From Kitasatospora aureofaciens (GTDB lineage: Bacteria; Actinomycetota; Actinomycetes; Streptomycetales; Streptomycetaceae): 64,000 nt of DNA. Under the pieces are notes generated by a model. It searched no databases and was not told the origin of the DNA. It saw only the letters and a program-made list of their open reading frames with translations. Shown one piece after another: positions 49,230 to 58,310 of the stretch. The position numbers were made by a program, and so were the translations under genes. How positions within the stretch are numbered: the first letter of the stretch is position 1; every line of letters starts with the position of its first letter. The stretch is from the NCBI RefSeq assembly GCF_001188955.3, contig NZ_JPRF03000054.1:186001-250000 (forward strand). Direction: 5' to 3'.

Positions 49230-49433
49230 CAGCGTTCCCCGGGGACGGCCATCAAGAAGGCTCCGGCCCACGCGAACACCAACGCACGCCGGGCCACATC
49301 CACGTCCACGACTTCGTCAACAAGACGGTCGGTCACAGTCCGAACGAAGCGCGAAAGACGCGCATCAAAGTGGTTGCGCGCCATGGCAGGGTAATCACTG
49401 CCCATCCGTTCTGCCAGGAAGCTGGAGCTCACC

Positions 49434-49592
49434 ATGGGACTGGATGTCTTCCGGCATTCCGAACTTCCCGATCTGACAAGCTGGGAGGCCCTTCTGAGGA
49501 CGGTCACCGAATCCTTCGGAGACGAGGACGACGTGCTGATGGACATCGCCATGGGACTCCGCCACGCGGACTTCCCCGTCCTTTCCCGCTGA
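49434..49592 (+). CDS. Small acidic peptide (52 aa), possible modified-peptide precursor
   Basis: ATG 49434 follows CTGGAG seven bases away. The product is acidic and helical: MGLDVFRHSELPDLTSWEAL, then LRTVTESFGDEDDVLMDIAM and GLRHADFPVLSR. No signal peptide or Cys. Codon use differs from neighbours (several CTT, GAA and TTC). The TGA overlaps a CTG that opens a ten-codon -1-frame ORF ending F-N-F, just as at 23616. The leader-plus-short-core layout recalls RiPP precursors, but no maturase is adjacent. Unrecognised family. Confidence 0.5.
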   Translation: MGLDVFRHSELPDLTSWEALLRTVTESFGDEDDVLMDIAMGLRHADFPVLSR

Positions 49593-49621
49593 ATTTCTTC
49601 TTCAAGCCGTTCAACTTCTAG
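49589..49621 (+). CDS. Micro-ORF LNFFFKPFNF overlapping the small peptide gene
   Basis: It starts at CTG 49589, overlapping the upstream TGA in the -1 frame, and ends TAG at 49621. It shares N-F at the start and TTCAACTTC (F-N-F) at the end with the micro-ORF at 23616. CTG is a poor start, so a programmed -1 slip or a non-coding conserved element are alternatives. Confidence 0.25.
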   Translation: MNFFFKPFNF

Positions 49622-49664
49622 ATTGTCCGATCAGTGGGCATTGATCCGCTGAATCAACCTGCCG

Positions 49665-49693
49665 GGGCGCCGTCCGATCTCCGGACGGCGCCC
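49665..49693. terminator. Terminator after the small peptide gene
   Basis: GGGCGCCGTCCG at 49665-49676 pairs perfectly with CGGACGGCGCCC at 49682-49693 around ATCTC. The 12-bp stem ends the short peptide transcript. Confidence 0.8.
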
Positions 49694-49720
49694 GGCGCAC
49701 AACGTGACTGTGGTAATACC

Positions 49721-50486
49721 ATGCAGAAGCGGCGCAGTCCGTGGGCGATCGTCTACTTCCTGATCGGCCTCGTGTGCGCGCTGACCGCGGTCTCCACGGC
49801 TTCGTCACCCTGCTCACCTATCTCCCGAGCTACCTGACCGCCGTCAACGGCCGGGACACCGGCACCGCCGGTCTGCTCATGCTGCTGCTGACAGCCCCGG
49901 TACTGGTCTGTCCGATGCTCGCCGCCAGGCTGGTCGGCCGGGGCGTCCGCCCGCTCACCCTGGTCTTCCTGAGCCTGGCCTGCCTGGTCCTCGGTGACCT
50001 GGCGCTCACCGTGCTCTCCTCCTCGGTCGGGGCGCCGGTCCTCGCCGGCCCGATGCTGGTCACCGGTGCGGGGATGGGCCTGTCCGCCGGGTTGGTCGAC
50101 GGCCAGGCGCTGGCGCTGGTCGACCCGGCCAAGGCGGGCATGGCGGCGGGCTTCCTCAACACCCTGCGCCTGGGCAGCGAGGCAGTGGCCGTCGCGGTGT
50201 ACGGTTCGGCGCTGGCCACCGCGCTCGGGCGGCGGGTCGGCGACGGCATCGACGGGTACCCGGGGGCCGCCGACGCCGCACGGTCGCCGACCAGGCGGCC
50301 GGGGGCGACCTCGTCGGCGCCGCCGGGCTCTCGGACGCGGCCGACCGTACGGGCTTCGCCGAGTTCCTCACCCGCGCCTACGACTCCGCCTTCCGCTCCG
50401 TGCTCTGGGGCCTGGCGGCCGTCGGCCTGGTGCTGGCCGCGCTGATCGCGGTACTGCTGCGCGCCGGGCGCAGGCCCGCTGACTGA
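49721..50486 (+). pseudogene. MFS (DHA2-like) transporter remnant with two frameshifts
   Basis: The central frame reads GFVTLLTYLPSYLTAVNGRD, LVCPMLAARLVGRGVRPLTL, GLVDGQALALVDPAKAGMAA, the second half of a 14-helix drug exporter. The end (FAEFLTRAYDSAFRSVLWGL) is in another frame from about 50275. The start (MQKRRSPWAIVYFLIGLVCA) is out of frame with the middle near 49800. The first ~200 residues, including the MFS motif A, are absent. Not functional. Confidence 0.75.
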
Positions 50487-50528
50487 GCGGATGCGACCGG
50501 CCCGCCGCGGGGCATCGCGGCGCGCCGG

Positions 50529-51521
50529 TCAACTCGGTTCGGATTGGAGCCACTTGACGGGGTGCGGGTGCCCGAGGTGCGGAAAGGCCGGGAGCAGGTC
50601 GGTGTGCGGGCCGATGTGGTCGGTGGGGATCTTGCCGCCGGAGACCATGGTGAGCCGGGCCGAGGTCACGTCGTCCACCAGCGTGCGGCCGTTGGGGTAG
50701 CCGGCCGGGCGGGAGCGGTCGTAGCGGAGGATGTCCGGCAGGACGAGTTTCAGCGTCTCGGTGGCGGCCGCGGTGGTGTAGTCGCCGGTGTGCTGGAGGA
50801 CAACCGTCCAGGCCTCGTGGTAGGTCTCCCAGTCGTCGGCGGGCTCGCCCGCGTTGTACGCGTCCTTGACCTCCTCGGCGTTGAAGTACGCGGTGAGCGA
50901 CGGGTGGGCGCCCCGGTCGACGGAGACCAACTGGCCGTTCTGACGCAGGCTCACCCGGCCCCAGATGCCGATGGTCGGGTCCGGGCCGAGGTCGGCGTCC
51001 GGGGCTTCGAGGGCGATTCCGAAGACGTTGGCGTCGGCCATCGCGTCCTTGCCGGTCCAGGTGAAGTTGTCGACGATGCCTTCGAGGTCGGCGAAGAACG
51101 GGTCGCTGCGCAGGCCGACGGACAGCTTGTAGCCGTTCGCCTCGATCACGTCGGGCGCGTCGCCGAACGCCACCGGAGCCTCGGAGAAGAGCACGTCGCC
51201 GGTGGGTTCGTGCTTCCGGGCCGCGGCGCCGGTGGACCGGTGGACGGTGACGCGCTGCGCGCCGGTGCCGCTCTCCGGTGCGGAGAAGGTGAACGAGTAG
51301 GCGACGTCGGCGCGGTGGTCGCCGTCGTTGTCGACGTTGATCCGGTAGACGGCGTCGGGGTGGAACTCGGCGGCCTGGGTGGGCGCGTACGGGTTGACGT
51401 TGAGGATCAGGACGGTGCGGCCGGGTGTGTCGGCGGCCGGGAAGGCGAACAGGTCGGTCATGTCGAGGCGGGCGTCGCCGCGCGGGGAGCGGAGGTTGGG
51501 GCCGCTGAGGTGGTGGGACAT
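50529..51521 (-). CDS. DUF4331-family protein
   Basis: 330 aa from ATG 51521. It starts SHHLSGPNLRSPRGDARLDM with TDLFAF, the DUF4331 signature (D-x-R-x-D-x-x-D-x-x-A-F), and continues with VYRINVDNDGDHRADVAYSF, FAGxRSDPFF-type GLRSDPFFADLEG, and NVFGIALEAP. Asp-rich NDGDHRAD could bind calcium. No signal peptide, so unlike many family members it is not obviously exported. Function of the family is not established. Last residues: HPVKWLQSEPS. Confidence 0.88.
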   Translation of the reverse strand: MSHHLSGPNLRSPRGDARLDMTDLFAFPAADTPGRTVLILNVNPYAPTQAAEFHPDAVYRINVDNDGDHRADVAYSFTFSAPESGTGAQRVTVHRSTGAAARKHEPTGDVLFSEAPVAFGDAPDVIEANGYKLSVGLRSDPFFADLEGIVDNFTWTGKDAMADANVFGIALEAPDADLGPDPTIGIWGRVSLRQNGQLVSVDRGAHPSLTAYFNAEEVKDAYNAGEPADDWETYHEAWTVVLQHTGDYTTAAATETLKLVLPDILRYDRSRPAGYPNGRTLVDDVTSARLTMVSGGKIPTDHIGPHTDLLPAFPHLGHPHPVKWLQSEPS

Positions 51522-51712
51522 GGGGTTTTGGTAGCAGTCGGACCGCACCCGGCCCCCTCGACACACCCGGACACCGCCTCACCGGACCCGGTAGGACCCG
51601 GCGGCGCGCCGCAGCTTCACCCGCACGAGTGATTGCGACGCTCCGCATACTGACCGACACTCGGAGTATTCGGAGAGCTCTTGAGGCTCTCCCGGCGTAA
51701 GGAGTTGCCGCC

Positions 51713-52075
51713 ATGACCGCAACCGAATCCTCCGCCTCCGAGATCCCGCAGATCGCGGACCACTCCCAGCCCACCATCCACAGCGAGAACCTCGCGGACG
51801 TCGGCGGCAACGTCGGTGCCGTGTGGCGGGCCTGGTGGACCTGGACCCCGGCGCACGGGATCTTCAACCTCCGGCTCCCGTGGAACGTCATCGGGATCAA
51901 CTCGACCGTCGTCATCACCGCCTCCGAGATCGACTCCAACGGGAACCGTTTCGTGGGCGCCGCCGCCTTCCAGGTGTCGAGCATCGCCCCCGGCAACGGC
52001 GAGGTGACGTTCAAGATCAACATCGACTGGGGCAGCTCGCTGCCGATGCGCACCGACGTCCTGGTCTTCAACTGA
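51713..52075 (+). CDS. Hypothetical protein, 120 aa
   Basis: AAGGAGTTGCCGCC gives ATG 51713 a strong ribosome site. The protein is soluble, Trp- and Asn-rich and predicted all-beta: VGAVWRAWWTWTPAHGIFNL, RLPWNVIGINSTVVITASEI, AFQVSSIAPGNGEVTFKINI. No Cys, signal peptide or known motif. It looks like a small beta-sandwich, perhaps carbohydrate- or coat-related. Unrecognised family. It is divergent from the DUF4331 gene. Confidence 0.75.
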   Translation: MTATESSASEIPQIADHSQPTIHSENLADVGGNVGAVWRAWWTWTPAHGIFNLRLPWNVIGINSTVVITASEIDSNGNRFVGAAAFQVSSIAPGNGEVTFKINIDWGSSLPMRTDVLVFN

Positions 52076-52164
52076 CCTGAGGGACAAGGCCGGAGAACCC
52101 GCCGGCAACCGAAGCCCGGGGCCGCGGAACCCAGCGCGCACCCGGGCTTCCGCGCGCTTCACTC

Positions 52165-52285
52165 CCGCACGCGTCGCTGTCGCGCGCCTCGCTGTCCCAC
52201 GCCTCACGGCCGCACGCGTCGCTGTCGCGCGCCTCGCCGTCCCACGCCTCACGGCCGCACGCGCCGCTCGCGCGCGCCTCGCTTC
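52165..52285. repeat. 45-bp tandem repeat (about 2.6 copies)
   Basis: CCGCACGCGTCGCTGTCGCG begins units at 52165 and 52210, and a diverged unit at 52255, each exactly 45 bases apart. The first two units differ at only one position over most of their length. The stretch 52076-52397 holds no gene; it contains this repeat and the leader of the next gene. Confidence 0.8.
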
Positions 52286-52397
52286 CGCCGGGCGCGCATC
52301 AACCCGGGGATGTAAACCCGTGGGCCAATGCGTGCGGGCGGGAGATCAATCGGTGGGCCGATGCTGGTCCCCGGCGTCGCGTGACAGCGTTCGGCGC

Positions 52398-53636
52398 ATG
52401 GACACCACGCCGTTCACCAGCCCCAACGGACCGACCCGCCGTCGCATGCTGGGCGCCGCCCTGGCTCTGGGTGCCGCCGCCCCGCTCGGCCTGGCCTCCA
52501 CCGCCCGGGCGGAGGCCCCCACTCCCCCGAGCAGCACCCCCGGGCCCGCGGCCGGGCGGCTCACCCTGCCCGGGCCCACCGGCCCGCACCGCGTCGGCAC
52601 GGCCGCCCTCCACCTGCGCGACACCTCCCGGCCGGACCCCTTCGCCGGCCCCGGCCGCTACCGCGAGCTGATGGCGAGCGTCTGGTACCCCGCCGAGCGC
52701 GCCGACGAGCTGCCGCTCGCCCCCTGGATGACCGACGGCGCCATGAGGGCCTACCTGGACGACTTCGGCTTCAAGCTCCCGCTCTCCGCCACCCCGCTCA
52801 CCGCGGGCCACCTGGGCGCGCCCGTCCACCGTACCGGCCACCGCACCGGTCACCGGCTGCCCGTCGTCGTCTACTCGCACGGCGCCCACTCCCACCGGGC
52901 GATCAACACCGTCACCGTCCAGGAACTCGCCAGCCACGGCTACGTCGTGGTCACCGTCGACCACACCTGGGACGCCTTCACCGAGTTCCCCGACGGCCGC
53001 GTCCTCACCCCGTGGATCGACGGCGCGCCCAGGCTGGGCCCCCGGGACTACGCCGCCGACGCCCGCTTCGTGCTGGACTGCGTCGAGGAGATCGCCGCCG
53101 GACGCAATCCCGACATGGACGGCAAGCCGCTCCCCGACGGCCTGCTCGGCGCCCCCGACCCGCTGGACGTCGGCATGTTCGGCTGGTCCAAGGGCGGCTC
53201 GGCCACCGCCGCCGTCACCATGGCCGACCGCCGTGTCCGGGCCGGCCTCAGCATCGACGGACCGATGCAGGCGATCACCGTCACCGACCTCGACCGCCCC
53301 TTCCTGATGCTGACCGCCGAGTTCGGCCGCGACCAGAACCCGGACGCGGTCACCTTCTGGAACCACCTGCGCGGCTGGCGGCGCAACATCCAGGCCGACG
53401 GCGTCCGCCACAGCTCGTACAGCGACGCGGCGCCGCTGATGCCGCAGGTCGCCGAGCTCCTGGGGCTTCCCGCGCAACAGGTCCAGCAGATGGTCGGCAC
53501 CCTCCCCGCCGACAGCTCGGTGCGCATCCAGCAGGCCTACCCGCTCGCCTTCTTCGACCTCCACCTCCGCCACCGCCGTGGCTCCCTCCTCGACGGCCCG
53601 TCGCCGCGCTTCCCGGACGTCAAGTTCCTGCCGTGA
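52398..53636 (+). CDS. Secreted alpha/beta hydrolase (PAF-acetylhydrolase-like)
   Basis: 412 aa. A twin-arginine signal (PTRRRMLGAALALGAAAPLG, with cleavage near ARAEA ~39) suggests Tat export. Hydrolase core: VVVYSHGAHSHRAINTVTVQ (oxyanion region), YVVVTVDHTWDAFTEF, the nucleophile elbow GMFGWSKGGSATAA (GxSxG), FLMLTAEFGRD (acid region) and a C-terminal His in DLHLRHRRG or GVRHSSYSD. This is the Streptomyces acetylhydrolase/lipase group. ATG 52398 is followed at once by the signal. Single gene. Confidence 0.87.
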   Translation: MDTTPFTSPNGPTRRRMLGAALALGAAAPLGLASTARAEAPTPPSSTPGPAAGRLTLPGPTGPHRVGTAALHLRDTSRPDPFAGPGRYRELMASVWYPAERADELPLAPWMTDGAMRAYLDDFGFKLPLSATPLTAGHLGAPVHRTGHRTGHRLPVVVYSHGAHSHRAINTVTVQELASHGYVVVTVDHTWDAFTEFPDGRVLTPWIDGAPRLGPRDYAADARFVLDCVEEIAAGRNPDMDGKPLPDGLLGAPDPLDVGMFGWSKGGSATAAVTMADRRVRAGLSIDGPMQAITVTDLDRPFLMLTAEFGRDQNPDAVTFWNHLRGWRRNIQADGVRHSSYSDAAPLMPQVAELLGLPAQQVQQMVGTLPADSSVRIQQAYPLAFFDLHLRHRRGSLLDGPSPRFPDVKFLP

Positions 53637-53708
53637 CCCCCGCAACGGGCGGCCGCCACGGGGGTGCGGCCGCCCGTCCGTCCTCCTGCGTGCCCGAGGC
53701 CGGCGGCG

Positions 53709-54461
53709 TCAGACGGACATGCCCTGGACGGCGGAGGCGGTGGGTGGGGTGGTGCTGCCGGCGGTGGTGCCGAGGGTGCGTTCGACCTTGGCGACGGCGG
53801 TGCGGTACTGCATCGAGGCGGTCTGGGCGTCGGAGGACTCGCGCTGGAAGAAGCCGTAGACCATGCCGACGGTGCCGAAGCGTTCGATGCCGACGAAGGC
53901 GTTGAGCTGGACGCCGGCGAGGGTGCCGTCGAGCCGGACGGCGGGGGCGTCCTGGCGGTCGCCGAGGGTGACGGGAGTGACGGTGAAGGTCACCGAGTCC
54001 TCGGTGCCGGCGTTGAAGGTGATGGTGTGGCAGGTCTTGAACGCGTCGGTGGCGGTGTTGAAGTCCGTGGTGAGCCTGCCCGGGTCCACGGCCGTCAGGG
54101 ACTCGGTCACCATCGGGCTGCCGTCCTGGCCGTCGAGTTCGGTCTCGGCCTGCGGGGTCACGGGGCCGGGCGCGGTGGCGTGCATGGTGATCAGGGCGCT
54201 GAGCGCGTCGCAGCCGGTGACCGGGGTCGGGTCGGCGCTCGGGCTGGGACTGGGACTGGGACTGGGACTGGGACTGTCAGGGGTCGGCGCCTCGGTGTAG
54301 TCCGGGCCGAGGTCGTCCACGCCGAGCAGCGCCGACTTCAGCTGGTCGGCGGAGGGCAGCGCCGGAGCCGGATCGGCGCCGGCGGCGCCTGCCGGGCCCA
54401 GGGTGGCCACCGCGACCAGGACCGCGGCGGTGAGGGCGTGGAGAGGCCTCGGGAGGGACAT
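53709..54461 (-). CDS. Secreted protein with PknH-sensor-like domain
   Basis: 250 aa from ATG 54461 (GGGAGG just upstream). Signal peptide ends near AGAAGADP (~30). A short helical part (LPSADQLKSALLGVDDLGPD) precedes a (SP)n tract encoded by six tandem GGGACT-type repeats, then a ~165-residue domain with two Cys (GCDALSAL, KTCHTITF). Its layout resembles extracellular PknH-type sensor domains. Convergent with the hydrolase at 52398. Function unknown. Confidence 0.75.
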   Translation of the reverse strand: MSLPRPLHALTAAVLVAVATLGPAGAAGADPAPALPSADQLKSALLGVDDLGPDYTEAPTPDSPSPSPSPSPSPSADPTPVTGCDALSALITMHATAPGPVTPQAETELDGQDGSPMVTESLTAVDPGRLTTDFNTATDAFKTCHTITFNAGTEDSVTFTVTPVTLGDRQDAPAVRLDGTLAGVQLNAFVGIERFGTVGMVYGFFQRESSDAQTASMQYRTAVAKVERTLGTTAGSTTPPTASAVQGMSV

Positions 54462-54675
54462 GCTGGCCCCCGGTCGAGAGTTCGGGCAGGGACAGGGCAC
54501 CAGTCTCCCACCGGGGGGCGCACGGGGCGCGCGGGCGGGAGCCGTCGCAGGTCAGCGGCGATGATGCGAACGAAGCAGGCGGAAAGACGGACGGTGCGCG
54601 AGGCGGCAGCGGCCGGGGCCCGCAGCGCGCGGCTGCGGGCCCCGGTGCGTCGGGTAGCCCCCCGGCTACCCGACG

Positions 54676-56718
54676 TCAGATGGTCGCGGCGAGTTCCGTG
54701 CCCTGCTTGATGGCCCGCTTGGCGTCCAGTTCGGCCGCCACGTCCGCGCCGCCGATCACGTGCACGGACAGGCCGCGCTCGCGCAGCGCCTCGTCGAGGT
54801 CGCGGCGCGGCTCCTGCCCGGTGCAGAGCACCACGGTGTCCACCGGCAGGAGTTGGCGCTCGCCGTCGACGGTGAAGTGCAGCCCGGCGTCGTCGATCAG
54901 GTCGTACGTCGCACCGGCGACCATGGTGACGCCGCGGTGCTTGAGCTCGGTGCGGTGGATCCAGCCGGTGGTCTTGCCGAGTCCGGCGCCGACCTTGCTG
55001 GTCCTGCGCTGCAGCAGGTGGACGCTGCGCGGGGGCTTCGGCCGCTCCGGCGTGCGCAGGCCGCCGCGCTCGCGGTACTCCGGGTCGATGCCCCACTTCG
55101 CCTGGAAGACCGGCGGGTTGAGGCTCGCCTCGTCGCCCTGGTCGGTGAGGAACTCGGCCACGTCGAAGCCGATCCCGCCCGCGCCGAGGATGGCGACCCG
55201 CTCGCCGACGGGTGCGCCGTCGCGCAGCACGTCCAGGTAGCCGAGCACGCTGGGGTGGTCGATTCCCGGGATGTCGGCGGGAGTTCGGGGCGTGACGCCG
55301 GTCGCGAGGACGATCTCGTCGTGCCCCTCCCCGGCGAGCTGCCCGGCGGTCACCAGGGCGCCGAGCCGCAGCGTGACGTCCAACTCGGCCAGCCGGGTGC
55401 GGAAGTAGCGCAGCGTCTCGTTGAACTCCTCCTTGCCGGGGATGCGCCGGGCGATGTTCAGCTGCCCGCCGACGCTCTCGGCGGCGTCGTACAGGGTGAC
55501 GGCGTGGCCGCGTTCGGCGGCGGAGACGGCGAAGGACAAGCCGGCCGGTCCGGCACCGACGACGCCGATGCTCTTGCGCAACTTGGTCGGCGCCAGGACG
55601 AGTTCGGTCTCGTGGCAGGCGCGCGGATTGACCAGGCAGGAGGTGATCTGGAGGTTGAAGGTGTGGTCCAGGCAGGCCTGGTTGCAGCCGATGCAGGTGT
55701 TGATCGAGTCGGCGCGGTCCTCGCGCGCCTTGGCGACGAAGTCGGCGTCGGCGAGCAGCGGGCGGGCCATCGAGACCAGGTCGGCGTTGCCCTCGGCGAG
55801 CAACTGCTCCGCGACCTCCGGGGTGTTGATGCGGTTGGTTGTGACCAGCGGGATGCCGACCTTGCCCATCACGCGCTTGGTGACCCAGGCGAAGGCGCCG
55901 CGCGGCACGGAGGTGGCGATGGTGGGGATGCGGGCCTCGTGCCAGCCGATGCCGGTGTTGATGATGCTGGCGCCGGCGGCCTCGATGGCCTGCGCGAGTT
56001 GCACGACCTCGTCCAGGGTGGAGCCGCCGGGGACCAGGTCGAGCATGGAGAGCCGGTAGACGATGATGAAGTCCTCGCCGACCCGCTCGCGGACCCGGCG
56101 GACGATCTCCACCGGGAAGCGCATCCGCCGCTCGTACGGCCCGCCCCACTCGTCCTCGCGGCGGTTGGTCGCGGCGACGACGAACTCGTTGATCAGGTAG
56201 CCCTCGGAGCCCATGATCTCGACGCCGTCGTAGCCGGCCCGGCGGGCGAGTTCGGCGCAGCGGGCGAAGTCCTCGACGGTCTGCTCGACCTGCTCGGCGG
56301 TGAGCTCGTTGGGTACGAAGGGGCTGATCGGGGCCTGGATGGCACTGGGGGCGACAAGGTCGCGGTGGTAGGCGTAGCGGCCGAAGTGCAGGATCTGCAG
56401 GGCGATCTTCCCGCCGGCCGCGTGCACGGCGTCGGTGACCACCCGGTGCTCGTCGGCCTCCTCCTCGGTGGTCAGCATCGCGCCGCCCTCCCAGGGGCGC
56501 CCGGCCTCGTTGGGGGCGATGCCGCCGGTGACGATCAGGCCGACGCCGCCGCGGGCGCGCTCGGCGTAGAAGGCGGCCATCCGCTCGTAGCCGCCGGGGG
56601 CCTCCTCCAGGCCGACGTGCATCGAGCCCATGACCACCCGGTTGGGCAGGGTGGTGAAGCCGAGGTCGAGCGGGCTGAGCAGGTGCGGGTAGCGGCTGCT
56701 GCCGGGGGTCGCACTCAT
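54676..56718 (-). CDS. fadH: NADPH-dependent 2,4-dienoyl-CoA reductase
   Basis: 680 aa, FMN/FAD/4Fe-4S enzyme of unsaturated fatty-acid degradation. FMN barrel: LLSPLDLGFTTLPNRVVMGS, LQILHFGRYAYH, GYDGVEIMGSEGYLINEF. 4Fe-4S ligands: CIGCNQACLDHTF and the later Cys in ITSCLVNP. FAD site: SIGVVGAGPAGLSFAVSAAE; NADP site: VAILGAGGIGFDVAEFL. Length matches E. coli FadH (~670). ATG 56718 follows CAGGAGA. A perfect 20-bp palindrome lies 77-96 bases upstream, the likely operator. Confidence 0.95.
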   Translation of the reverse strand: MSATPGSSRYPHLLSPLDLGFTTLPNRVVMGSMHVGLEEAPGGYERMAAFYAERARGGVGLIVTGGIAPNEAGRPWEGGAMLTTEEEADEHRVVTDAVHAAGGKIALQILHFGRYAYHRDLVAPSAIQAPISPFVPNELTAEQVEQTVEDFARCAELARRAGYDGVEIMGSEGYLINEFVVAATNRREDEWGGPYERRMRFPVEIVRRVRERVGEDFIIVYRLSMLDLVPGGSTLDEVVQLAQAIEAAGASIINTGIGWHEARIPTIATSVPRGAFAWVTKRVMGKVGIPLVTTNRINTPEVAEQLLAEGNADLVSMARPLLADADFVAKAREDRADSINTCIGCNQACLDHTFNLQITSCLVNPRACHETELVLAPTKLRKSIGVVGAGPAGLSFAVSAAERGHAVTLYDAAESVGGQLNIARRIPGKEEFNETLRYFRTRLAELDVTLRLGALVTAGQLAGEGHDEIVLATGVTPRTPADIPGIDHPSVLGYLDVLRDGAPVGERVAILGAGGIGFDVAEFLTDQGDEASLNPPVFQAKWGIDPEYRERGGLRTPERPKPPRSVHLLQRRTSKVGAGLGKTTGWIHRTELKHRGVTMVAGATYDLIDDAGLHFTVDGERQLLPVDTVVLCTGQEPRRDLDEALRERGLSVHVIGGADVAAELDAKRAIKQGTELAATI

Positions 56719-56794
56719 CGACGTCTCCTGAAGGGGGTGGCCGGTGGGAGGTGTCTCCCGGTTTGTTACCGCAGGGTAGGGGACGTCCGCCAGG

Positions 56795-56814
56795 CTATGC
56801 AACTAGTTGCATAG
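56795..56814. promoter_or_regulatory. Perfect 20-bp palindrome, likely MarR/TetR operator
   Basis: CTATGCAACTAGTTGCATAG is fully self-complementary and contains the GCAACTAGTTGC core common in MarR-family operators. It lies between divergent fadH and the flavin monooxygenase gene and could control both. No MarR gene is adjacent. Confidence 0.7.
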
Positions 56815-56928
56815 GCTCCGCCGGGCGAGGATGCCCGTACGGGCTCCGCGGGCGGGCCCGGCGGCGTATCGTCGTGTCCGGGCAGCGCCGGCGGCGCCGG
56901 CATCACGGGCTCGGGAGAGGGGGCGGCC

Positions 56929-58239
56929 GTGCGGGGTGGCGCGGTGGCCGTGGTCGGGGGCAGCATCGCCGGAAGCGCGTTCGCCGGCGCGGCGGCCCGG
57001 CTCGGCGCGGAGCGGGTCGTGGTGCTGGAACGCAGCCCGGGCCGGCTGGAGGACCGCGGCCTGGGCATCTGCACCCACAACGACCGCTTCGCCGAACTCG
57101 TCGACGCCGGCCATCTGGCGCCCGACACCCGCCGCCACCGGCTCACCGTGCGCAGCTGGGTCACCCGGGCGCCCGCCGGCCGCGGCGACGGTGACGGCGG
57201 CACCCGGGGGCGCGGACGGCTGCTCTGGGCCCAGCCCTTCCCCTTCCACTCCCACCACTGGGCGGTGCTCTGGCAGGCCCTGCGCGAGAGCGCGCCCGCG
57301 GCGGTGGAGTACCGGCTGGGCAGCACGGTCACGGCCGTCGGCGACGAGGGCGGAGCGAGCGAGGCTGGAGGGAACGAGGGCGGAGGGAACGAGAGCGGCG
57401 CGAGCGCCGGCGCCTGGATCGAGGAGGCCGACGGCACCCGCACCCCGTACGACCTGGTGATCGGCGCGGACGGCTACCGGTCGGTGGTCCGCGCGGCCGT
57501 CTGCCCGCAGGCCGTGCCCGAGTACGCCGGGTACGTGTGCTGGCGCGGCAGCTTCGACTCCGCACTGCTGGCCGAACTGCCCGGCGGGGCCGGGGTCTGG
57601 CCGGAGGAGGAGTGCATCACCGTCTGCTACCGCGGCGGACAGGTGGTGATCTACCGCATCCCCGGGCTCACCCCCGGCACCACCCAGGTGAACTGGGTCT
57701 TCTACGCCCCCACCCCGGACTGGCTACGTCTGGACGGCCCGACCGCCGTCGCCGCCGGCGCCCTCAGCGATCAACAGCTCGACGGCATGCGGGAGTTCGC
57801 CGAGCGGCAGCTGCCGTCGTACTGGGCGGGCGTGATCGCCCTGACCCCGCGCGAACGGACCCTGCTGCAGCCCGTCTACGACCTGGCGACCCCGCACCGC
57901 ACCGCCGGGCGGTTGCTCATCGGCGGCGACGCGGCGACCGTCGTCCGGCCGCACAACACCAGCGGCGCGGTGAAGGCCCTCCAGGACGCACACGCCTTCG
58001 AGCAGGCCGGACGGCGGCTCGGCGGAGGCTCGTGGTCGCCCCTGCTGGCCGCGTACGACCGTGAACGGACCGCCGCCGGGCTGGAGTTGGTGAACCTTGG
58101 CCGCACGCTCGGCCGGGCGCAGGTCACCGGGGCACCGGACTGGTCGGTCATGGACGAGGCGTCGATGGCCGCCTGGTGGCGCGAACAGCTCACCGGCAGC
58201 GGGGGCTTCGGCGGGCACGCACTCCGGCGGACCGGCTGA
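56929..58239 (+). CDS. FAD-dependent monooxygenase
   Basis: 436 aa from GTG 56929 (GGGAGAGGGGG upstream). FAD site AVVGGSIAGSAFAGAAARLG (GGSxxG), DG motif DLVIGADGYRSVVRAAV, GD motif GRLLIGGDAATVVRPHNTSG. The group A hydroxylase layout is like 6-hydroxynicotinate or 2-polyprenyl-methoxyphenol hydroxylases. A Gly/Asn/Glu repeat (GNEGGGNESGAS, ~145-160) interrupts the substrate domain. It shares its upstream region, with the 20-bp palindrome, with fadH, so both may answer one regulator. Confidence 0.88.
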   Translation: MRGGAVAVVGGSIAGSAFAGAAARLGAERVVVLERSPGRLEDRGLGICTHNDRFAELVDAGHLAPDTRRHRLTVRSWVTRAPAGRGDGDGGTRGRGRLLWAQPFPFHSHHWAVLWQALRESAPAAVEYRLGSTVTAVGDEGGASEAGGNEGGGNESGASAGAWIEEADGTRTPYDLVIGADGYRSVVRAAVCPQAVPEYAGYVCWRGSFDSALLAELPGGAGVWPEEECITVCYRGGQVVIYRIPGLTPGTTQVNWVFYAPTPDWLRLDGPTAVAAGALSDQQLDGMREFAERQLPSYWAGVIALTPRERTLLQPVYDLATPHRTAGRLLIGGDAATVVRPHNTSGAVKALQDAHAFEQAGRRLGGGSWSPLLAAYDRERTAAGLELVNLGRTLGRAQVTGAPDWSVMDEASMAAWWREQLTGSGGFGGHALRRTG

Positions 58240-58310
58240 TCTGCCGATCTGCCGATCAGGACGCACTCGGGCGGACCGGCTGAGCCGGCCCGCCCGTCGA
58301 GCCGGGTGGA

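Noticed and set aside
49154..49552. Minus-strand frame over the gap after the GGDEF-EAL gene
   Set aside because: It overlaps the 3' end of that gene and the small peptide gene, with weak coding bias in the free part; the short piece from 49393 is hydrophobic but unsupported.
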